A stretch of DNA of 12,645 bases from an uncultured Desulfobacterales bacterium (GTDB lineage: Bacteria; Desulfobacterota; Desulfobacteria; Desulfobacterales; JAFDCJ01): NCBI GenBank assembly GCA_945787595.1, contig CALZJV010000121.1, positions 1 to 12,645 on the forward strand. Reading direction: 5' to 3'. The translations under genes and the position numbers were made by a program. Positions within the stretch are counted from its first letter, which is position 1. Each line of letters begins with the position of its first letter. Below the pieces are notes generated by a model. The model worked only from the letters and a program-made list of their open reading frames with translations, had not been told where the DNA came from and did no database searches. Shown here in pieces: positions 7,145 to 12,645 of the stretch.

Positions 7145-7756
7145 TTAGCCTGCCAGCTTTGCAGCAATACTTGCCACATGTTTTCCCTGAAAGCGTGCCG
7201 CTTCAAGTTCATTTTCACTGGGCATTCGAGCGCCATCCCCGCCGGCAATCGTCGTGGCGCCGTAAGGGGAGCCCCCGGTGACCTCATCGATTCGCATCTG
7301 TCCCTTGAATGCATAGGGCAGGCCTACAATAACAAATCCCTGATGGAGCAAGGTGACATGAAAGGTGAGGATCGTAGATTCCTGACCGCCGTGCTGGGTG
7401 GCGCTGCTGGCAAAGACACTTCCCACTTTGCCAATCAGAGAACCGTTGGCCCACAGCTGACCGGTGGCGTCCAGAAACTGGCGCATTTGCCCGCACATAT
7501 TGCCGAAACGAGTGGGTGTGCCGAATATAATCGCATCCGCTTCTGCCAGCTCATCAACGGTGCAGACCGGAACATGAGAAAAAGTTTTTTGGGCGTCAAC
7601 AGCTCCCATTTTTTCAAGCACCTCTTCGGGCAGTGTCTCCGGAACGCGCAAAATTTTGACTCCAGCCCCTGTGACCTCTTTTGCGCCCTCGGCGACGGCT
7701 TCCGCCATTTTAAAAATATGTCCATAGGTAGAATAAAAGATGATTGACACTTTCAT
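7145..7756 (-). CDS. wrbA: WrbA-type NAD(P)H:quinone oxidoreductase
   Basis: The protein has 203 residues, the usual length for WrbA. It is a flavodoxin-like FMN protein of the cytoplasm that reduces quinones by two electrons and so avoids semiquinone radicals. The FMN phosphate loop is [11 protein letters not shown] at 8-18. The isoalloxazine-binding loops are GTPTRFGNM at 79-87 and [11 protein letters not shown] at 117-127, and GGSPYGATT at 161-169 is the typical late motif. A GGGAGGG ribosome site lies 8 bases before the ATG. The gene starts 23 bases after the marR stop, so the two are very probably one operon under the marR promoter. It is followed by copy A of the dispersed repeat. Confidence 0.94.
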   Translation of the reverse strand: MKVSIIFYSTYGHIFKMAEAVAEGAKEVTGAGVKILRVPETLPEEVLEKMGAVDAQKTFSHVPVCTVDELAEADAIIFGTPTRFGNMCGQMRQFLDATGQLWANGSLIGKVGSVFASSATQHGGQESTILTFHVTLLHQGFVIVGLPYAFKGQMRIDEVTGGSPYGATTIAGGDGARMPSENELEAARFQGKHVASIAAKLAG

Positions 7757-7779
7757 GATAGATCCCTCCCTAGTAGTTA

Positions 7780-8238
7780 TTATTTTTTACTTCTTTTTTT
7801 TAATCCAAGTTTTTTACATAGCTGCGCCAGCATTTTCTGCTCCCTCTCACTCAGCACGCTCATTTCACGAGCAATCACAGCGGCATGCGGTGGGAATACC
7901 TTGCTGATGAGCTCAGAGCCTTCATCGGTAAGTCGAACCAGCATGAACCGTCGATCTTCTTTTTTGCGCTCGCGTTTGGCATAACCCCGCTTTTCAAGGT
8001 TATCGATCACCATGGTAATGTTCCCGCTGCTTCTAAGGAGCTTTTGGCCGATTTCCCTTTGGTATAAAGGCCCCAAGTGGAAAAGTGCGTCAAGGACGGC
8101 AAACTGGCTGAGAGTCAATCCCGTAGAAGCAAGATGCTTGTGTATTCGGCCGGTTATCGATTCGGCCGACCGCATTAGCTTGACATAGGTGTTCAAGGCA
8201 AGAATTTCTTTTTCATTGCCCTGATGCTTTCTTCTCAT
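7780..8238 (-). CDS. MarR-family transcriptional regulator
   Basis: The protein has 152 residues, typical for MarR. The winged helix covers about 41-105: [12 protein letters not shown], then the recognition helix in [20 protein letters not shown] (67-86), then the wing with the family hallmark KKEDRR (92-97) before LVRLTDEG. The N- and C-terminal helices would form the dimer interface. The only Cys is C141 near the C-terminus, so sensing by a conserved N-terminal Cys (OhrR type) is unlikely. An in-frame ATG at 8257-8259 lies inside the palindrome. The ATG at 8238 is preferred because GAGG stands 5 bases before it. It is cotranscribed with wrbA and probably represses both until a phenolic, quinone or oxidant ligand binds; this is inference from the family. 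Confidence 0.92.
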   Translation of the reverse strand: MRRKHQGNEKEILALNTYVKLMRSAESITGRIHKHLASTGLTLSQFAVLDALFHLGPLYQREIGQKLLRSSGNITMVIDNLEKRGYAKRERKKEDRRFMLVRLTDEGSELISKVFPPHAAVIAREMSVLSEREQKMLAQLCKKLGLKKRSKK

Positions 8239-8247
8239 ATTAACCTC

Positions 8248-8296
8248 AATGTTAAGCAATTTAACATTAAACTAATATTGAATTTGTTTCTGTCAA
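8248..8296 (-). promoter_or_regulatory. marR-wrbA promoter with overlapping operator palindrome
   Basis: A perfect inverted repeat, AATGTTAA (8248-8255) and TTAACATT (8261-8268) around a 5-base spacer, lies just upstream of the marR start. On the minus strand a consensus TTGACA -35 (8291-8296) is followed after 19 bases by TTTAAT (8266-8271). The palindrome overlaps the -10 and the expected transcription start, as expected for MarR autorepression. The 19-base spacer is long, which would suit a weak or regulated promoter. Confidence 0.65.
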
Positions 8297-8501
8297 GTAG
8301 GTTCATTGGGAACAAAGACACTATCTTCTCAGTTTCCAACAGCAAATCGATCTTGTCAATGATACCGAACCGGAAATGGAATGGTCGTATTGAGGTTTAC
8401 CCCAGTGTTGCAAAAACAACATGGTAAGGAAAAGCTTTTAGAGGGATTCTATATCGGATATTTGATCAAATTAGAAAATGGGTAATGGCATTTTATTGAA
8501 G

Positions 8502-8539
8502 AAATGGATGAAGGCTTATGGCCTTGATTTCATCCATTT
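8502..8539 (-). other. Long hairpin spanning the stop codon of the 8516-9346 gene
   Basis: AAATGGATGAA at 8502-8512 pairs with TTCATCCATTT at 8529-8539, an 11-bp stem. An inner GGC/GCC pair sits around TTATG, which includes the complement of the stop codon. No U-run follows on the minus strand, so it is not a standard terminator. It may protect the mRNA 3' end. The rest of the gap up to marR, about 8297-8501, holds no supported gene. It has a 34-codon plus-strand open frame at 8381-8485 with no recognisable relatives. Confidence 0.5.
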
Positions 8540-9346
8540 TAGATAGGATGCGTGGCCTTTTAATTGGGAAGACCTGCATTGGCGATCCATTTCTTTGGAT
8601 CGCATCCACAGCATACCATACCGGCCATCTTGAATATAATCCAGCATTATATCGCTGAGTGCATTAGACCAAAGATACCTTTCACGGGTCGAATCGTTTC
8701 GCATACCCGCGCCAAACTCCTCGATCACTGCATCACGCAGGGCGGTGAAATTGGCATAACCCTTGGTCCATACGGTAACCGTGTATAGCTGATCCCGCCA
8801 AAAAGCATAAATAACGGATTCCAGTGCAGCATTACCGATTTTTAAAAAAACTGTTGGGCGCACATATTCGACAACTTCATCCAAATCCGAAACGGTTTGT
8901 TTTATATACAAACCATCTACACCGGACACCTTGTGCCCCCATTGCAGATCACAAAACCCATCCATTCGCAATCCGGAGCATGGCTCTGTTGGAATGGCGG
9001 TGCCGGAAGAATTTAAATCCATCTGCGCTGCACCCTCCGGTTGACCCCGGCTGACATTTTCACCGGACTTGCGGCTATTTCTTTTCAACTCGTCGCTTGT
9101 TTTATTTTTGAAAGCAATGGTTTTGATACGATCGTCTGAATCGCTTTCAATGCGCGATACTTTACTTCGAGGGATGCAGGCCTTCATACCATGGAAATTA
9201 AAGTATAATTGTTCCCCTTCCTGCCAGGTCTTTTCGACTTTTAGCTCTCTCCCGTTTTTTAGAACCACGGTGTCTGCGAGAGCAGCGGGGATAATAGAAA
9301 TAATGAAAATAACCACAGTCAGTATTAATTTTTTGCCGGATTTCAT
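8516..9346 (-). CDS. Secreted two-domain protein of unknown function
   Basis: The protein has 276 residues. A signal peptide covers 1-24, with predicted cleavage after AALA. Residues 25-68 (DTVVLKNGRELKVEKTW onward to SKVSRIES) match the short SH3-like module common at the front of exported deltaproteobacterial proteins. A polar, low-complexity linker covers about 70-122. Residues 127-252 form a second alpha/beta domain: GFCDLQWGHKVSGVDGL, then LKIGNAALESVIYAFWRDQL, then GYANFTALRDAVIEEFGAG and YLWSNALSDIMLDY. This is a pattern I associate with uncharacterised deltaproteobacterial periplasmic proteins. Its position after motAB could mean an envelope role, but repeat copy B lies between them. 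The ribosome site is poor (only an A-rich run before the ATG), so the start rests on the signal peptide. I do not recognise a function. Confidence 0.8.
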   Translation of the reverse strand: MKSGKKLILTVVIFIISIIPAALADTVVLKNGRELKVEKTWQEGEQLYFNFHGMKACIPRSKVSRIESDSDDRIKTIAFKNKTSDELKRNSRKSGENVSRGQPEGAAQMDLNSSGTAIPTEPCSGLRMDGFCDLQWGHKVSGVDGLYIKQTVSDLDEVVEYVRPTVFLKIGNAALESVIYAFWRDQLYTVTVWTKGYANFTALRDAVIEEFGAGMRNDSTRERYLWSNALSDIMLDYIQDGRYGMLWMRSKEMDRQCRSSQLKGHASYLKWMKSRP

Positions 9347-9417
9347 TTTTTTGCCGGGTTCGTTGGTAATATTCGGTTGCTGGAGATCCAGGTAATTGCC
9401 AATTAGGTTGCTTTAGG

Positions 9418-9492
9418 CATTCGTTTATTCCGCTATATCAACTTGTCATAACAAGTGGCTGAAGCAAAAGGAAATATGACAAAGTAGAATTA
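9418..9492 (-). repeat. Dispersed intergenic element, copy B (after motB)
   Basis: This is the second copy of the element at 7058-7132, at an identical internal spacing. In this copy ACTTGT (9441-9446) and ACAAGT (9451-9456) form a perfect 6-bp hairpin with a 4-base loop. The same position in copy A has diverged. The right edge of similarity coincides exactly with the TAA stop codon of motB (9490-9492). Confidence 0.7.
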
Positions 9493-10200
9493 ATTGCTCA
9501 CAATAATTTCCACGCGTCGATTTTTTCGACGTCCCTGGACGGTGTTGTTGGAAGTCAGAGGACGGTATTCACCAAAACCCATGGTGGATAATCTCTTTGG
9601 ATCAATGGATGTTGCCCGGAGCAAATATTCGGCCACCGAACCGGCACGTGCCATGGACAATCCCAGGTTGGAGCCAAACAGCCCGCCACTTAAGGGGACG
9701 TTGTCCGTATGACCGGCAATGATGATCTCGCCTTTGGTTTGGCCCAGGACCGCTCCGATTTTTTTCAGCAACGTCCTGAATACCGGGCGCAGTTCGGCTT
9801 TGCCGGTATCAAAGGTAGTCTCTCCCATCATGCGGATGGTTACTGTATCTTCCCCTACCTCTAATTCAACCGCGTCCTTCAACTCTTTATATTCATTTTT
9901 TATTTCCTCAATAATTGGTTTGATAGACTCTTCTATTTTGGTAATAATGACCGCCTGGTCGAACTCTTTGGCGATCATTTTCTGGCCCCTTGGGGATTCA
10001 AAGACTGGTCTTTCGCGTTGAATTCCAAAGGCTTGTGCCATTGATCCCGAAACCATTTTATATTTTTTACGGTCCATTTCGGAAAAAGACAGCAGGAGAA
10101 CAAAAAAGCACATCAGCAAGCTCATCAGGTCCCCGAAGGTTACTACCCACAGGGGAGCACCCTCTTCCACCACCTCTTGAGGGAGTCCTTCTTCACTCAC
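9490..10200 (-). CDS. motB: Flagellar motor stator protein MotB (PomB-like)
   Basis: The protein has 236 residues. A single N-terminal membrane helix (about 17-39) carries the ion-binding D24 in TFGDLMSLLMCFFVLLLSFS. This stretch is almost the same as the one I recall for Vibrio PomB. A plug and linker region (about 40-115) leads to an OmpA-type peptidoglycan-binding domain (about 118-234) with GHTDNVPL at 163-170, LSMARAGSV at 181-189 and RRKNRRVEI at 224-232. It anchors the stator to the cell wall. The start is GTG: its G is the last base of the motA TAG stop, and an AGGAGG ribosome site 10 bases upstream lies inside motA, so translation is coupled. Coupling ion (sodium) is inferred from PomB likeness. 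Confidence 0.95.
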   Translation of the reverse strand: MSEEGLPQEVVEEGAPLWVVTFGDLMSLLMCFFVLLLSFSEMDRKKYKMVSGSMAQAFGIQRERPVFESPRGQKMIAKEFDQAVIITKIEESIKPIIEEIKNEYKELKDAVELEVGEDTVTIRMMGETTFDTGKAELRPVFRTLLKKIGAVLGQTKGEIIIAGHTDNVPLSGGLFGSNLGLSMARAGSVAEYLLRATSIDPKRLSTMGFGEYRPLTSNNTVQGRRKNRRVEIIVSN

Positions 10201-10982
10201 TAGGCACTAGCCTCCTTTTTATCTTTTGGCACGACCTTCAGGCGGTCTTTCGGCGAAAGATGGATTTTAAGCGTCTCCTGGAACACCATACCGGATAAAC
10301 CCCTGGCAATGCCCAGAACGGCATCGAGAATCAGATTTTTAGATATTTGTTCCTGCTGGCTTCTTAAAGCGAGTTTATCTGCCAAGGGCAAGCAAACCAG
10401 ATTGGCAATCAGCGCGCCATAGAGTGTGGTCAACAGTGCTATCGCCATGGCGGGACCGATGTCCTGAGGATTTGCCATATTGGCGAGCATTTGAACGAGA
10501 CCTATAAGGGTTCCAATCATCCCGAAGGCTGGCGCCGAGCCACCCATGCCTTTAAAAACATTTCGTCCGGTCGTGTGACGCTGGATAGTCAGGTTGATGT
10601 CTTTTTGTAGCAACTCCTTGATTTGTTGTTCGTCAAACCCGTCTGCTAGAAACTGAAAGGCCTTGGCCGCAAACGCGTCATCCGGTTTCTCGCTTTCCAG
10701 CGCCATCAGGCCCCTTTCTTTGGCGACTTTAGCGACAGAAACCATTTTTTCCATGATTTCTTCGGGCGGATCAATCTTAACCATAAACGCTTTCATCGCC
10801 ACGCGAATGGAATTGATGACATCTACCATGGTAAATTTGATAAAACTGGTGGCAATTGTTCCCCCAACAACGATGAGCAATCCCGGAATGTTAATGAAAA
10901 TTGAGAAGGTACCGCCGATTAGGATAGAGACACTAACCAGGATCGTTCCGCCGACCAGGCCTATAATAGTTGCAATATCCAT
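10200..10982 (-). CDS. motA: Flagellar motor stator protein MotA (PomA-like)
   Basis: The protein has 260 residues with four membrane helices: about 4-26, 32-52, 148-170 and 178-202. The cytoplasmic loop (about 55-145) carries charged residues that contact the rotor protein FliG. Conserved blocks are IVVGGTIATSFIKFTM (37-52), the proline-containing GSAPAFGMIGTLIGL (148-162) and GPAMAIALLTTLYGAL (176-191). The pair T185-T186 sits at the positions I recall as linked to sodium use in Vibrio PomA. Position 31 is Asn where I recall Asp in PomA. With motB it forms the torque-generating stator in the inner membrane. An AGGAA ribosome site lies 8 bases before the ATG. No other flagellar gene is present, so the rest of the motor is encoded elsewhere. 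Confidence 0.95.
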   Translation of the reverse strand: MDIATIIGLVGGTILVSVSILIGGTFSIFINIPGLLIVVGGTIATSFIKFTMVDVINSIRVAMKAFMVKIDPPEEIMEKMVSVAKVAKERGLMALESEKPDDAFAAKAFQFLADGFDEQQIKELLQKDINLTIQRHTTGRNVFKGMGGSAPAFGMIGTLIGLVQMLANMANPQDIGPAMAIALLTTLYGALIANLVCLPLADKLALRSQQEQISKNLILDAVLGIARGLSGMVFQETLKIHLSPKDRLKVVPKDKKEASA

Positions 10983-11100
10983 CTAGTCAGTTCCTGAATA
11001 TTTTTAGTGCCGAATCCGACATTTGAGTTTTATCCAATCGAGAATATTTCAGATCGTCGCAAAGGAGATCGAAATTTAAGGTTACAACCTGCTTTTGCCA

Positions 11101-11140
11101 TGTTAAACTGATTAACAGTTAATTCGGCATGCCACGTCAA
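11101..11140 (-). promoter_or_regulatory. Putative motAB promoter with MarR-like palindrome
   Basis: TGTTAA (11101-11106) and TTAACA (11112-11117) are separated by 5 bases, identical in half-site and spacing to the palindrome upstream of marR. A possible minus-strand promoter, TTGACG (11135-11140), 18 bases, then GTTAAT (11111-11116), has its -10 inside the palindrome. The promoter is only moderate (5 of 6 and 4 of 6 to consensus). The leader to motA would be about 120 bases. Confidence 0.4.
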
Positions 11141-11210
11141 AACTTAAATGAAAATTCAGATATTGCGCCATAATCTTAGGCTTTTTTTATATTGGAAGGG
11201 TGCTGGGACC

Positions 11211-11330
11211 ATGCAAGATATGAAGAAATATATCGAACTGATTGACCCCACCTTTGAAAGAGAGCTGACCGATATTGGCGCCAAGCCCTCCAGTAGGTCA
11301 TCTACGCATTCTAATGTGAAAAGGATCTGA
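11211..11330 (+). CDS. Possible 39-residue protein, unrecognised
   Basis: An ATG at 11211 opens a frame reading MQDMKKYIELIDPTFERELT and onward, ending at TGA 11328-11330. The first 26 residues have plausible coding composition, but the Ser/Thr-rich tail does not. GGAAGGG lies about 10 bases upstream, a loose ribosome site. It may be a small protein, the frameshifted start of a lost gene, or chance. It is located before the mlaC promoter. Confidence 0.2.
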   Translation: MQDMKKYIELIDPTFERELTDIGAKPSSRSSTHSNVKRI

Positions 11331-11358
11331 TTTTGTTATGGAAATCAGGAATTCAGAG

Positions 11359-11387
11359 TTGACAGGCATTGCAGTTTTTTGTATTAC
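11359..11387 (+). promoter_or_regulatory. Sigma-70-type promoter of the mlaC-RND unit
   Basis: TTGACA (11359-11364) is followed after exactly 17 bases by TATTAC (11382-11387). The start of transcription would be near 11394, giving a leader of about 57 bases to the mlaC ATG. AAAGGA provides the ribosome site. Confidence 0.75.
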
Positions 11388-11450
11388 CTCAATCACTGGA
11401 GAATTGGGACTATGAGAAGAATTCCACGATATAAAAGTAAAGGATAGATT

Positions 11451-12032
11451 ATGAAAAACCTGCTGATTGCTGTTATAAGCCTGGTTTTATTCTGCCAGTC
11501 AGCTGCGGCCGATGATAAAAGCGACGTCGAGAAGTTATTAAAGGATAATCTCGACGCAGTATTTACCGTTTTGCAAAAAAAAGATCTTAACCCGCAGGCT
11601 AAAAATGAAGAGATCGTTGACATCGTTACGCCTATGTTTGATTTCGAGCTAATGGCGCGGCTGTCTTTGGGGAAAAAGCACTGGCCCGGATTGTCCCAGG
11701 ACAAAAAAGAAAGATTCACAGAACTTTTTATCAAACGTTTGAAGGCGTCATATCTCAATAATTTCAATCTGTATACCAATGAAAAGGTTATTTATGAGCC
11801 GTCCGTTCAAGTGAAGAATAAAGTCCATGCCCAAACGTATCTGGTCTCTAAGGAAAAGAAAATATCCATTCTGTACAAGTTATATAAAGCCGAGAATAAC
11901 TGGAAAATTTATGATTTAGAGATTCAGGGCGTCAGCATCATCCGAAGCTACCGGTCCCAATTTAGCAGTATTCTTAAAAGCGGAACAATGGAGGATCTTC
12001 TGCTGAAACTGGAGGACCCGGCCAATAATTAA
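11451..12032 (+). CDS. mlaC: MlaC/Ttg2D-family periplasmic phospholipid-binding protein
   Basis: The protein has 193 residues. A signal peptide covers 1-20 with predicted cleavage after SAAA. The mature protein shows the family pattern: a helical start (DVEKLLKDNLDAVFTVL), FDFELMARLSLGKKHW (about 63-78) around the conserved Trp, LSQDKKERFTELFIKRL, and the late block LEIQGVSIIRSYRSQFSSIL. MlaC carries glycerophospholipids across the periplasm between MlaA in the outer membrane and an MCE transporter in the inner membrane. Here the next gene is an RND/MMPL transporter, an arrangement I associate with lipid or hopanoid transport loci. The start is supported by AAAGGA and the signal peptide. The symbol rests on family resemblance; the cargo is not determined. 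Confidence 0.88.
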   Translation: MKNLLIAVISLVLFCQSAAADDKSDVEKLLKDNLDAVFTVLQKKDLNPQAKNEEIVDIVTPMFDFELMARLSLGKKHWPGLSQDKKERFTELFIKRLKASYLNNFNLYTNEKVIYEPSVQVKNKVHAQTYLVSKEKKISILYKLYKAENNWKIYDLEIQGVSIIRSYRSQFSSILKSGTMEDLLLKLEDPANN

Positions 12033-12129
12033 TGTCGCACAACTTAGTAGCCTTTGTTCATAATTTAGGATATCTGCAGGCTTGAAGTTTGACCCACCTT
12101 TTAACTGGTGATCTCAATTATTTATTGCA

Positions 12130-12645
12130 ATGAAGAACCGTAACCGTAATTCAATGTTAATAGGATTTTACGACAAAATCGTTTTAGAGCGACCGCGACT
12201 CATTTTACTGTGTCTTCTGGTGGTCATCGCTTTTCTTGGATATAAGGCCAAGGATTTTAAACTGGATGCTTCAACGGAAACGCTGATTCTTGAGACCGAT
12301 GAAGACTTCATATATTCGCGAATTATTAAATCTCGCTACGGAAGCCATGACTATTTATTGATGATCTACACCCCTTCAAAGGATTTATTCTCAGACGCAG
12401 CTCTGACGCAACTAACCCGCCTGCGTGATGATCTAAGGCAACTGAAGGGAGTGTCATCGGTTTTCTCAATATTGGACGCTCCTTTGCTGAAAAGTTCGCC
12501 TGAGCCGGTCGGGGGACAAAAACCTGCCGCAGGTACCCTGACGCTTGAATCGCCAACAGTAGACCGCCGGTTGGCTAAAATTGAGTTCAGCAAAAGCCCC
12601 CTCTATCAAAATCTGCTGGTCAGCCCGGATCTGAAAACCACTGCC
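12130..12645 (+). CDS. RND/MMPL-family (HpnN-like) transporter, N-terminal fragment
   Basis: The 172 visible codons have no stop and run off the right edge; family members usually have about 750-900 residues. After a short basic start, IGFYDKIVLERPRLILLCLL begins the first membrane helix (about 24-38). KDFKLDASTETLILETDEDF (41-60) follows, a hallmark of the RND lipid-exporter branch, then the first periplasmic domain with SRIIKSRYGSHDYLLMIYTP (63-82). An in-frame TGA 21 bases upstream limits the start to ATG 12130 or the ATG at codon 9. Neither has a clear ribosome site. The gap to mlaC is 97 bases with no terminator visible, so the two are probably cotranscribed. It likely moves lipids or hopanoids in the inner membrane together with MlaC. 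Confidence 0.88.
   Translation, partial: MKNRNRNSMLIGFYDKIVLERPRLILLCLLVVIAFLGYKAKDFKLDASTETLILETDEDFIYSRIIKSRYGSHDYLLMIYTPSKDLFSDAALTQLTRLRDDLRQLKGVSSVFSILDAPLLKSSPEPVGGQKPAAGTLTLESPTVDRRLAKIEFSKSPLYQNLLVSPDLKTTA

Larger units (their letters stand above)
10983..11450. other. Divergent intergenic region between motA and mlaC
   Basis: This 468-bp region holds the motA promoter and palindrome (11101-11140), a weak small open frame (11211-11330) and the mlaC promoter (11359-11387). An 11-codon open frame at 11412-11447 (ATG to TAG) ends 3 bases before the mlaC ATG. It overlaps the mlaC ribosome site. No RNA gene was recognised. Confidence 0.5.

Noticed and set aside
8224..8427. Plus-strand frame of 67 codons antisense to the marR start
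   Set aside because: It begins inside the marR gene and runs through its operator and promoter, with no ribosome site and no coding-like composition.

Overview
The window looks like chromosomal DNA from a Gram-negative, motile, probably anaerobic bacterium, most likely in the Desulfobacterota (Desulfobacterales-like). This assignment is inference from protein resemblance and from the style of the intergenic repeats; there is no rRNA or other taxonomic marker. Signal peptides, a lipoprotein, a MlaC-type periplasmic lipid carrier and flagellar stator genes all fit a double-membrane cell. Most genes lie on the minus strand. The exceptions are the GSCFA gene and the mlaC-RND pair at the right end.

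Layout. At 1-345 is the start of a small, probably DNA-binding (ribbon-helix-helix-like) protein that runs off the left edge. At 444-1862 is a membrane-anchored SpoIIE/RsbU-type PP2C phosphatase. At 2039-3604 is a NodU/CmcH-type carbamoyltransferase with a near-consensus sigma-70 promoter. A 579-bp gene-free stretch with a GC-rich hairpin follows. A GSCFA-domain protein (4184-5140, plus) then runs tail to tail into a lipoprotein gene (5145-5855, minus). Next come a pirin (6012-6875), a WrbA-type flavoprotein (7145-7756) and its MarR-type regulator (7780-8238), then a two-domain secreted protein of unknown function (8516-9346). PomA/PomB-like stator genes (motB 9490-10200, motA 10200-10982) follow. 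The right end reads the other way: a consensus promoter, mlaC (11451-12032) and the first 172 codons of an RND/MMPL transporter.

How the genes may work together. marR-wrbA is an evident operon with an operator-like palindrome over its own promoter, and pirin lies just downstream, so this block looks like a small redox or electrophile response unit. motA-motB is a translationally overlapping pair, probably sodium-driven by similarity to Vibrio PomAB. mlaC plus RND is a glycerophospholipid or hopanoid trafficking arrangement. The carbamoyltransferase and GSCFA genes are head to head and could both modify a surface glycan, but the sequence does not prove this.

No CRISPR array, tRNA, rRNA, insertion sequence, or recognisable defence or biosynthetic system was seen. 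The most unexpected signals are non-coding. One is an identical split palindrome (TGTTAA-N5-TTAACA) upstream of both marR and motA. Another is a dispersed element of about 75-100 bp that follows both wrbA and motB and ends exactly at the motB stop codon. A third is a stack of AT-rich inverted and direct repeats upstream of pirin. All identities and spacings were counted by eye.
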